Source: Clostridium_AI sp002297865 (lineage in GTDB: Bacteria; Bacillota; Clostridia; Lachnospirales; Lachnospiraceae). From it: DNA of 64,000 bases. Shown here piece after piece: positions 16,876-25,251 of the stretch; position 1 is the first letter of the stretch; every line of letters begins with the position of its first letter. A model generated the notes under the pieces. It searched no databases. It was not told the origin of the DNA and saw only the letters and a program-made list of their open reading frames with translations. The stretch lies in assembly GCA_937903005.1 (NCBI GenBank), contig CALFNR010000066.1, forward strand, positions 1-64,000. The letters are read 5' to 3'. A program made the translations under genes and the position numbers.

Positions 16876-17547
16876 TTAAACATTATAATCTTCATGACGA
16901 TATTTCGTCATCAACTCACGAAAAATTTGACCATTTGATGGCGGAGTATAAGTGATTGCATTGGCGCCGGCTTCAATTGTTTCTAAAATACTTTCGTCCG
17001 TTGGACCACCTGTTGCAATGATTGGAACGTGTGGAAAATCTTTTCGAATGCTTCGAACTACATCCGCGGTTCTGCTTGCACAAGATACATTTAATATGCC
17101 GGCTCCGTTCTCTATACGTTTTCCTATATCCGTCCTATCAGAAGCAACCGTTACCACAATCGGTATCTCTATCTTCTCATTTAAATATCGAAGAGTTTCA
17201 TTGGGTGTTGGAGCATTCACCACAACCCCCATTGCTCCTTGAAACTCTGCATCTTCTGCTAGATTAACCACGCGTTTTCCTGTAGTCGTTCCGCCACCCA
17301 CACCGCAAAATACCGGGACATCCGAACAATTTATAATAGAATGTGTAATGATTGGCTGCGGAGTAAATGGGTATACTGCAATTACCGCATTGGCATTACA
17401 ATTTCTGATAATTGCTACATCTGTTGTGAATATTAATGACTTTACTAATTTTCCAAATATTCTGATACCGCTTACCTGGTCAATCACCTTTGGCACACGG
17501 ATCATATGTCTTCTTAAATTTCCATCAATCTCTGGTATTTCTTTCAT
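16876..17547 (-). CDS. Conserved TIM-barrel protein of unknown function
   Basis: 223 aa. Repeated beta-alpha units end in phosphate-binding-like loops such as VFCGVGGGTTTGKRVV (residues ~90-105), GILNVSCASRTADVV and IIATGGPTDESILETIEAGA, typical of a TIM barrel. Databases often label close clostridial relatives simply as hydrolase. No catalytic assignment can be supported from sequence. AAGGATGGG precedes the ATG. It is a single-gene unit with its own terminator, between hisC and the Csp-like protease. Confidence 0.7.
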   Translation of the reverse strand: MKEIPEIDGNLRRHMIRVPKVIDQVSGIRIFGKLVKSLIFTTDVAIIRNCNANAVIAVYPFTPQPIITHSIINCSDVPVFCGVGGGTTTGKRVVNLAEDAEFQGAMGVVVNAPTPNETLRYLNEKIEIPIVVTVASDRTDIGKRIENGAGILNVSCASRTADVVRSIRKDFPHVPIIATGGPTDESILETIEAGANAITYTPPSNGQIFRELMTKYRHEDYNV

Positions 17548-17641
17548 ATTAACCCATCCTTATCTATTTGGAGTTCTTCTATCATAATATGATTATCCCA
17601 CTTTTTCAACGTAATTTTCAATTGTTTTTCCGTCTTCTTTT

Positions 17642-19351
17642 CTAAGATCTAAGTCTTTCAAATATGGAGAAAATATCAATTTCCCCATATCCCCACTCAC
17701 GGTTGGGATAAACAATGTCTCTTTCTTTCGCACCAATGACTAGATATTGCCTTATTGCATTGGAATTAGCATCTATATCATTTTCTTGAATAACCGCCCA
17801 TTCCATCAAAAGTGTCGCAATACCTGCCGCCACTGCTGCTGACACACTAGATCCCGTTAACCTGCCAAACCGGTTATTCAAAAGTGGTCCAAATATTTCA
17901 ACTCCTGGTGCTGCCACTGCTGGCTGCACTCTGCCACTACGAGTAAATCCTCTTCCCGAATGGATATAGATACTATCTGTCTGACTGTTATAAACCGATA
18001 CGGTTGCAATCGTTAAGGCATTTCCAGGATCTGTTATGGTTACATCTGGTTCAGAACGATTAAAATACGTTGTGTTTCCTATAAAATTGTCAAGAGGAAG
18101 CCACATACTAAAACTGCTCGGCATAGGACCACGGTTATATGCCCTAATCTTCCAGATTCCTCTTGCCGGTGCAGCAAACCGCATAAACACAAGCATATCT
18201 CCAGACCCTTCCTCAACAAGGAAATATACAATGGTTACAACTGTTTTCTCCAACACAAAACGCACCGTTTCCTTTTTCCCCAGTCTTGGCTGAATTTCAT
18301 TAATTACCTCTCCACTAGGTGAAGTTAAGCCAATGGCAAATAGTGCTGGTGTAGATGCCCAAAGTTCAGTGGTAAATCCCGACACTCCATCTCCCACATT
18401 TACTTCAATTTCCTCATTCGCACCAGATAAAATGGTATTACTTTGATAGTGATGTCCTCTATTCCCCTCATTTCCTGTGCCACACACAAAACTTACTCCA
18501 GCTGTATATCCCACTGAATCAATATATCGACTTAACGGACTTGAACCATTGTGATCCCCCGCACTAGTACCAACACCAAAGCAGATAACAATTGGCCTGG
18601 TAAATTGTTTTGCCTTTTTTAACAAATAGGATACTGCTGCCAGAACATCATTTTCTGCAAAGCAATCAACTTCCTGGTCAACCAAAAAGAATTCTCTTAA
18701 TTTATTCCTTGCCTGTCTAAGCTTTACTACAACAATGCCAGCGTCAGGTGCAATTCCCGAGAAATCATTTGCTTCATCAATGTTTCCCGCTGCAACACCA
18801 GCCATAAATGTCCCATGGCCATTTTCATCGATTGACGGAACAATATCCAATGGATTATTGCTTTGCAGTGCCTGATTAATCTGTTCTTCTGTATATTCAG
18901 AACCATACGGAAACTCTGAAGGTGTTGTTCCGGTCAAAATCGTTTGATCCCAAATCGATACGATTCTTGTGGTTCCGTCCTCATTTCTAAAAAGCGGATT
19001 ACGATAGTCAATACCCGTATCTAAAAAGCCAATTAAGACGCCCTGTCCATAAAGGTCAATATAGGGCTGCCTACGAAGCCTCTGTACCCCTGTTTCTTCT
19101 ATGACGGACGTGTCTAATAGCCCATACATTTTTGGAATGGAACGGTATGTATCAAATCGAGATATGACACTTGCATTTCCAATATAAATATAAACAATCG
19201 CCTGCCTTGGGCTCAGTATTACATAACAAACAGGATTATATTTATCAATTACCAGTTGAAAATCACCATAGTAGTCTATTAATAGCGGTATGTATTCTTC
19301 TGAATATATGGCATCTTTACATGTTTGAGGATCAAATTGTGGTGTATCCAA
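17642..19351 (-). CDS. Subtilisin-like protease related to Csp germination proteases
   Basis: 569 aa S8 peptidase. The catalytic triad is intact: Asp in GFLDTGIDYRNP, His in DENGHGTFMAGVAAG, Ser in LTGSSVSAAVAAGIATLL. Between His and Ser is a large ~200-residue insertion (jelly-roll type), as in CspA/B/C proteases that activate spore cortex lysis during clostridial germination. No signal peptide is visible. Start is TTG at 19351 with GGGAG a few bases upstream. Stand-alone, following the clpX terminator. The link to germination is inferred from architecture. Confidence 0.85.
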   Translation of the reverse strand: MDTPQFDPQTCKDAIYSEEYIPLLIDYYGDFQLVIDKYNPVCYVILSPRQAIVYIYIGNASVISRFDTYRSIPKMYGLLDTSVIEETGVQRLRRQPYIDLYGQGVLIGFLDTGIDYRNPLFRNEDGTTRIVSIWDQTILTGTTPSEFPYGSEYTEEQINQALQSNNPLDIVPSIDENGHGTFMAGVAAGNIDEANDFSGIAPDAGIVVVKLRQARNKLREFFLVDQEVDCFAENDVLAAVSYLLKKAKQFTRPIVICFGVGTSAGDHNGSSPLSRYIDSVGYTAGVSFVCGTGNEGNRGHHYQSNTILSGANEEIEVNVGDGVSGFTTELWASTPALFAIGLTSPSGEVINEIQPRLGKKETVRFVLEKTVVTIVYFLVEEGSGDMLVFMRFAAPARGIWKIRAYNRGPMPSSFSMWLPLDNFIGNTTYFNRSEPDVTITDPGNALTIATVSVYNSQTDSIYIHSGRGFTRSGRVQPAVAAPGVEIFGPLLNNRFGRLTGSSVSAAVAAGIATLLMEWAVIQENDIDANSNAIRQYLVIGAKERDIVYPNREWGYGEIDIFSIFERLRS

Positions 19352-19424
19352 TTTTTTCTCCCGCCAATCTATTTTTTTCTATTATATGCAAAGAACACAA
19401 AAGTAACACCATTTTGATGTCACC

Positions 19425-19460
19425 TAAAAAGAGGTATGCATATCTGTACACATACCTCTT
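19425..19460 (-). terminator. Terminator of the clpX-like gene
   Basis: AGAGGTATG pairs with CATACCTCT, with TTTTTA following on the minus strand. Confidence 0.8.
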
Positions 19461-19465
19461 AATTA

Positions 19466-20857
19466 CTAGGACTCTAACAAATGAGCCTGATTACTTCTTA
19501 TTTCTATTAATGGAGCGCCTTTTCCTTCAATATAATCACCAGTTATTGTAACACGGCCAATATTGTCGTCTTTTGGAATTTCGTACATAATATCAAGCAT
19601 GAATTTTTCAATAATTGCACGCAATGCTCTGGCACCAGTGTTTTTCTTCATAGCTTCTCTTGCAATTGCTTCATAAGCAGAATCATCAAATAGTAATTCC
19701 ACTTCATCTAACAGCAGTAATTTCTGATACTGTTTTAGAATGGCATTCTTAGGCTCTTTCAGAACCTTAACTAACATTTCCTCTGTTAAACCATCGAGAG
19801 TATATACAATTGGAAGCCTTCCTAAAAATTCAGGAATCATACCAAATTTACGTAAATCCTCTGTTGTCACCTGCGACAACACGTGTGGGTCCTGTTCTAC
19901 CTCATCTTTTAAATGCGCACTAAATCCAATGGATGTCTGCTTATTAAGACGGTCTTTAATAATTTTATCCAGGTCTGGGAATGCTCCTCCACAAATAAAT
20001 AAAATGTTTTTAGTATTAATTGTGGTTAATGGAACCATAGCATTTTTGCTTGTTGCACCAACTGGAACTTCTACTTCACTTCCCTCTAATAATTTAAGAA
20101 GTGCCTGTTGTACGGATTCTCCACTCACATCTCGTGCATTGGTATTTTTCTTTTTGGCAATCTTATCAATTTCATCAATGAAAACAATGCCTCGTTCAGC
20201 CTTTTCTACATCATTATCTGCAGCTTGTAACAATTTAGAAAGAACGCTTTCAACATCGTCTCCAATGTAACCTGCTTCTGTTAATGAAGTTGCATCTGTA
20301 ATAGCTAATGGTACTTGAAGAATACGCGCCAGTGTTTTTACAAGATATGTCTTACCACTTCCTGTTGGTCCAATCATAAGCATATTGGATTTCTCAATTT
20401 CAATATCATCCATTACACCTTCTGAAACACGTTTGTAGTGGTTGTAAACAGCTACAGAGATAACTTTCTTAGCATATTCCTGTCCAATCACATACTCATC
20501 AAGACTGGCTTTTATAATATGAGGTGCTGGCAGTTTCTTTGGATCTAATACTTTTTCTGGAGCTTCCTTCTTCTCCTTTTTCTTTTTTAACTTTTGACTT
20601 TTTGGTATGTCATGAACTGGAGGTGTCTGGTTATTCATCATACTAGGATTCAATGTCATAATATCCATATACGGCATATTACCATGATTCATTGTATCAA
20701 AAGTCTTTTGCATGCAGTCAGAGCAAATACAGATATTGTTTGGAATGTGAATCATTTTGCCGGCTTTACTTTCAGGTCTGCGGCATATATAACAAATATC
20801 TTCATATTCATTTTTGTTATCGTTATCGTTTATATTGTCCTTTGTTTCATTACTCAT
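19466..20857 (-). CDS. clpX: ClpX-like AAA+ unfoldase (divergent, stand-alone)
   Basis: 463 aa. The N-terminal zinc-binding domain has two Cys pairs (CYIC near residue 21 and CSDC near 47). A Lys-rich linker (KLKKKKEKKE) follows, then the AAA+ core: Walker A GPTGSGKT, Walker B GIVFIDEIDK, pore loop GYIGDDVES (usually GYVGEDVEN) and sensor GARALRAIIEK. The ClpP-docking IGF tripeptide is kept (QTSIGFSAH). The RKH substrate loop region differs from canonical ClpX. It is not next to clpP or lon as the housekeeping copy usually is, so it may be a second ClpX. AAGGAG precedes the ATG. Confidence 0.85.
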   Translation of the reverse strand: MSNETKDNINDNDNKNEYEDICYICRRPESKAGKMIHIPNNICICSDCMQKTFDTMNHGNMPYMDIMTLNPSMMNNQTPPVHDIPKSQKLKKKKEKKEAPEKVLDPKKLPAPHIIKASLDEYVIGQEYAKKVISVAVYNHYKRVSEGVMDDIEIEKSNMLMIGPTGSGKTYLVKTLARILQVPLAITDATSLTEAGYIGDDVESVLSKLLQAADNDVEKAERGIVFIDEIDKIAKKKNTNARDVSGESVQQALLKLLEGSEVEVPVGATSKNAMVPLTTINTKNILFICGGAFPDLDKIIKDRLNKQTSIGFSAHLKDEVEQDPHVLSQVTTEDLRKFGMIPEFLGRLPIVYTLDGLTEEMLVKVLKEPKNAILKQYQKLLLLDEVELLFDDSAYEAIAREAMKKNTGARALRAIIEKFMLDIMYEIPKDDNIGRVTITGDYIEGKGAPLIEIRSNQAHLLES

Positions 20858-20991
20858 ACTTTATCTCCTTACCTAAAAAGCTTGCACTGAAAGAATAAAT
20901 TGCCTCTATTATATCTTACAAATTCTTTCGGTACAAGCTGTTCTATGGTTTTTTATAAAATCTTTATTAAATTATTCTATGATTCTGCTCC

Positions 20992-22398
20992 CTAATTTCC
21001 AAAATAATCTTTAAAGTAATCATAAATTTTCTGTTTATCTTCATCTGAGTATCCATTGGAATTATCATTAGGTGCTGTTTTATCTTGGCTGTTGTCCTGT
21101 CCATTGGTTGTATTGCTAGAATACTTTAGTTTTCCAAAATCATCACTTGACATAAGTGTTAACTTAAGTTCAAGTTCTTCATAGGTACCATCTTTATAAC
21201 GTTCAACTGTTAGTGTTACCTGTGTTCCTGCTCGGTAGCTGTTGGCTCTTTCTTGTAACGCTTGAATGGTTGCAACTCCTACACCATTTAGCTTCGTAAC
21301 AACATCACCTGCCTGAACACCTGCTTTGTAAGATGCACCACCTTCTGGCACCTCTCTTACATATACACCTAAAGGAATGTGATAAGTCTCACTTTCTTGT
21401 TCCGAAACAGAAACTCCACTAAGACCAAGATATCCTTCTTTTCCTTTTGGCACTTCTTCCCCATTCATTAGTTCTTTTAGAATAGTCTGTGCATTGGTAA
21501 TTGGAATTGCAAAACACATGCCTTCTACTTTATCTTCAACCAGTTTAGCAGAATTGATGCCAATCACTTCTCCATTCATATTTAACAATGCGCCACCACT
21601 ATTTCCACCATTAATGGCTGCATCGGTCTGAATTAGTTTTCTCTTCACATTGCTGATACTTACTTCACGGTCTAGGGCACTTACAACTCCTACTGTGGAA
21701 GATTGTCCAAGTCCTAACGCATTACCAATTGCAACAACAGAATCACCAACTTTAACATCTTTTGAATTCCCAAGTTTTGCAATTTTAATTGCCTTTTTTG
21801 TACTATCCTCTACTGCTTTCTTTTTCACTGTAACAACGGCTAAATCTCCTGTGGAGTCGGCTCCTTTTACGGAAGCTTTCACATCTTTGTCATCACAGAA
21901 TGTAACCGTAATGGATTTTGCTCCTGCAATTACATGATTGTTTGTTGAAATGTAATAGTAAGTTTCATCTTCTCCAATAATAATTCCAGATCCTGCGCCT
22001 TGTTGTATCTGATTGTATGTCTGCCCGAAAAAGTTTGTTACCTGTGACTCTACTTCACAAGTAATAGAAACAATACTTGGCATATTTTCTTCGATTACTT
22101 TCGTTACATCATTATCAAGACTCACATCGGTTAATACTGCTGTATTTTCCAATGGTTTATCATTTACATAGGTATCTTTTGCAAGCTGCTTTTCAAACTC
22201 ACTGTTACTGCCGCCTTTTAGTTCAGAAGCCATATTGGTCATCTTAGATAACGCTCCCCCAAGCATTCCAACTAACAGTGCCGCTGCTAATCCAATTATC
22301 AGCTTAGCTTCAAATGAGAATTTATGTTTAGGCTTTTTATTTCGTTGATTGTTGTCTTGATTATAATTTGGATTGTAGTTCGTATTATTTTCGTTCAT
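20992..22398 (-). CDS. HtrA/DegP-like membrane-anchored serine protease
   Basis: 468 aa. An Asn/Lys-rich cytoplasmic N-terminus leads into one transmembrane segment (LIIGLAAALLVGMLGGAL), then a trypsin-like domain with His (TNNHVIAGA), Asp (STGDLAVVTV) and Ser (INGGNSGGALLN), then a single PDZ domain (GVYVREVPEGGASYKAGVQ) and an Asn/Asp-rich tail. Envelope protein quality control is the known family role. The longest frame starts at 22422, but GGAAGGAG lies 9 nt before the ATG at 22398. Divergently transcribed from the glycosyltransferase at 22624. Confidence 0.92.
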   Translation of the reverse strand: MNENNTNYNPNYNQDNNQRNKKPKHKFSFEAKLIIGLAAALLVGMLGGALSKMTNMASELKGGSNSEFEKQLAKDTYVNDKPLENTAVLTDVSLDNDVTKVIEENMPSIVSITCEVESQVTNFFGQTYNQIQQGAGSGIIIGEDETYYYISTNNHVIAGAKSITVTFCDDKDVKASVKGADSTGDLAVVTVKKKAVEDSTKKAIKIAKLGNSKDVKVGDSVVAIGNALGLGQSSTVGVVSALDREVSISNVKRKLIQTDAAINGGNSGGALLNMNGEVIGINSAKLVEDKVEGMCFAIPITNAQTILKELMNGEEVPKGKEGYLGLSGVSVSEQESETYHIPLGVYVREVPEGGASYKAGVQAGDVVTKLNGVGVATIQALQERANSYRAGTQVTLTVERYKDGTYEELELKLTLMSSDDFGKLKYSSNTTNGQDNSQDKTAPNDNSNGYSDEDKQKIYDYFKDYFGN

Positions 22399-22623
22399 AA
22401 ATAAAAACTCCTTCCCTAACACTCTTCATTTTATTACAGTATACTATAACAGCAATTTGTGTTTTGTTTGTGAAAATTGCGATTCAAACGCCTTGTACGC
22501 TTGCTTTTTTTTGTGAAATAATTTATTGTAGATTATATTTAAGTATTGTATTATAATAGTTAGACTGTGTCAAAGCATACAAAAGATATTAGATAGACTA
22601 TAACGAAAGGCAATGGTGAATAC

Positions 22624-24044
22624 ATGATCAAAGATAACCAGAAACTCTTTAACCGGTTTCATATCCTGTTAGATGCTATTATTATGGTAATCGCATTCAG
22701 GTTAACATATTATTTGCGTTTTGAAAGTTTCTTAATCTATATATTTGAATGGCTGTATCCTTTTCACTACCCAGCTCCATTTTTCATGTTTGCAAGGATG
22801 CTAATTTTTATTATTCCTGCATACCTGATTCTTTATTACGAATGCCACGTATATGATTCAAAGCGCTCTAAGAGTATTCGTTATGAAATATGGGATTTGT
22901 TTAGGGCCAATGTTTTTGGGATCGCTTACTTTACATTTATGCTTGTAATGTTAAAAAAATCTCTTGAATTCATGCGTATATTCTTATTTATATTCTTCGT
23001 AGTGAACTTGATACTTGCCTATATCAGCAAGATTATTTTGAGAAAGACGCTATCATTTTACAGAAAAAAAGGATTTAACCAGAAGCATGTACTCGTAATC
23101 GGTTACAGCCGTACTGCGGAACGATACATCAATCGTATTCTATTGAATCCAGAATGGGGCTATCATGTACATGGAATCTTAGATGATACTATGAAACCAG
23201 GTACTCATTACAAAAACATAAAGGTAATTGACTCGATTGACAGACTCGAATCTATTCTGCAAAAAAACAGTCTAGACGAAATTGCCATTACCCTTAGCAT
23301 TAGTGAATATGCGAAACTTGAAAAAATTGTTGCGTTGTGTGAAAAATCTGGTGTTCACACGAAGTTTATACCAGACTATAACAACATCATTCCAACAAAA
23401 CCTCGAATTGAAGATATGAATGGTCTTCCTGTTATTAATATACGTAATGTTCCTTTAAGCAACTGGATTAACAAAGTAATTAAGAGAGCATGCGATATCG
23501 TTGGTTCTCTTTTATGTATAATTATCTTTGCAATACCAATGATTATAACCGCAATTATAATAAAATCCACATCAAAAGGTCCATTAATCTTCAAACAAAC
23601 GCGTATTGGCCTTCACAACCGAGAATTCAGCATGTACAAATTCCGCTCTATGGAAGTACTCCTGACAAAGAAAAGAACGCATGGACTACTATGAACGATC
23701 CACGTGTTACCCCTATTGGAAAATTCATTCGTAAGACAAGTATTGATGAACTTCCACAGCTTTTCAACGTTTTAAAAGGTGACATGAGTCTTGTAGGACC
23801 AAGACCAGAACGTCCTTTCTTTGTTGAAAAATTTAAAGAAGAGATTCCAAGATATATGATCAAACATCAGGTTCGTCCAGGCATGACAGGATGGGCACAA
23901 GTAAGCGGTTACAGAGGCGATACTTCTATCATAAAAAGAATTGAACACGACTTGTATTATATTGAAAACTGGACTCTTGGATTCGATATTAAAATATTAT
24001 TTTTAACTATATTTAAGGGATTTATTAATAAAAATGCTTACTAA
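22624..24044 (+). pseudogene. Polyprenyl glycosylphosphotransferase, frameshifted
   Basis: Two overlapping frames make up one sugar-phosphate transferase for exopolysaccharide initiation. 22624-23694 encodes four N-terminal transmembrane helices, a CoA-binding-like domain (HVLVIGYSRTAERYINRIL) and the start of the bacterial transferase domain to MYKFRSM. The continuation, in the -1 frame up to 24044, carries TPDKEKNAW, KTSIDELPQLFNVL, KGDMSLVGPRPERP, QVRPGMTGWAQVSGYRGD and the usual end FINKNAY. The break lies at about 23650-23662, where one base (or 1 mod 3) has been lost. Without correction the product lacks the catalytic DELPQ and GPRP segments. Could also be a sequencing error. Confidence 0.9.
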
Positions 24045-24121
24045 CAAATACGCTGCCTTTCGGTGGCGTTTGTTGTAAATTAATATGTATCAAGTAGTTA
24101 CAAAGAAAAGAGGATTGGATT

Positions 24122-25174
24122 ATGGGTAAGGATTTATATGAAGGCACACCAAGAAAACGAAAACTTTCCAAAAAAGGAAGACGAAAAAGAAGACTGCGAC
24201 GTCTGCTTAGATTAGAGCTGGTTCTTATTATTCTATTAATTCCAGTAGTATTTGCAGTAATGAGTTTATCTAAAATCCAAGTTTACGAAGCCGATTTAAG
24301 CCATGTTGCACAAAACAGCATAAACGATCCTAACATAAATGATTATACAAACATTGTTGTATATGGCGTGGATTCTCGTGCAAACGAGCTGGATAAAAAT
24401 ACTCGAAGTGATTCCATCATGATTGTAAGTATCAATAAAAAAACAAAAGATATTAAATTATCTTCTATTTACCGTGATACATTTGTTAGTATTGAAGATC
24501 ACGGATATACCAAGATAAATCATGCTTATGCTTATGGTGGCCCAGAATTATCTATTAGTACAATTAATAAAAATTTTGATATGAACATAACAGATTTTGT
24601 TACAGTTAACTTTTCTTCATTAACCAATGTGATTGACTTGCTTGGTGGTATTGAACTTGATATTACGAAAGAAGAATTGGAATACGTAAATGCTTATACA
24701 AGAGATGTTGCAAGAATTAACGGAATGGATTTCACTTATATTAAATCTCCTGGCCGTCAGAAAGTAACTGGTGTACAGGCGACTGGATACTGTCGTGTAC
24801 GTTACACAAAGGGAGGAGATTTCACTCGTGCCGAACGACAGAGAACTGTACTAAAGGCAATCTTTGAGAAGGCTAAGAAATCAAATCCTGTTACCTTATA
24901 TAAAGTAGCCAATGAAATACTGCCGCAAATTTATACCAGCTTATCTACTGGTGAAATTATAAAACTGGGTGCTGCTCTTCCATTCTACAAAATGGCTGAC
25001 AGCCAAGGCTTTCCTTTTGAGAAAACGACGCCTACCATTAATAGACAATCTGTTGTAGTTGCACAGACTTTGGCTAGCAATGTTTCAAAATTACATGAAT
25101 ATCTGTTTGGCACTAGCAATTACGAAGTGAGTGGAACTGTGAAAGAGATTAGTGATAAAATTGCATCTTACTAA
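24122..25174 (+). CDS. LCP family (LytR-CpsA-Psr) transferase
   Basis: 350 aa. A very basic N-terminus (KRKLSKKGRRKRRLRRLLRL) precedes one transmembrane helix (LVLIILLIPVVFAVMSL), and the extracellular LCP domain follows with its conserved Asp/Arg residues in YGVDSRANELDKNTRSDS, IYRDTFV, INHAYAYGG and VRYTKGGDFTRAERQR. LCP enzymes attach undecaprenyl-linked glycopolymers to peptidoglycan. It lies directly downstream of the sugar-phosphate transferase, fitting one surface-polysaccharide pathway. AGAGGA precedes the ATG. Confidence 0.92.
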   Translation: MGKDLYEGTPRKRKLSKKGRRKRRLRRLLRLELVLIILLIPVVFAVMSLSKIQVYEADLSHVAQNSINDPNINDYTNIVVYGVDSRANELDKNTRSDSIMIVSINKKTKDIKLSSIYRDTFVSIEDHGYTKINHAYAYGGPELSISTINKNFDMNITDFVTVNFSSLTNVIDLLGGIELDITKEELEYVNAYTRDVARINGMDFTYIKSPGRQKVTGVQATGYCRVRYTKGGDFTRAERQRTVLKAIFEKAKKSNPVTLYKVANEILPQIYTSLSTGEIIKLGAALPFYKMADSQGFPFEKTTPTINRQSVVVAQTLASNVSKLHEYLFGTSNYEVSGTVKEISDKIASY

Positions 25175-25214
25175 ACGTTATCATGTATCAGAATCTTTAT
25201 AAAAACAGAAATTA

Positions 25215-25251
25215 GAGCCCTAAATTGTATTAAGCTACAATTTTAGGGCTC
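25215..25251. terminator. Shared terminator between convergent genes
   Basis: GAGCCCTAAATTGTA pairs with TACAATTTTAGGGCTC between the LCP gene (+) and the Rad3-like helicase (-), overlapping the latter's stop codon. U-tracts are weak on both sides. Confidence 0.6.
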
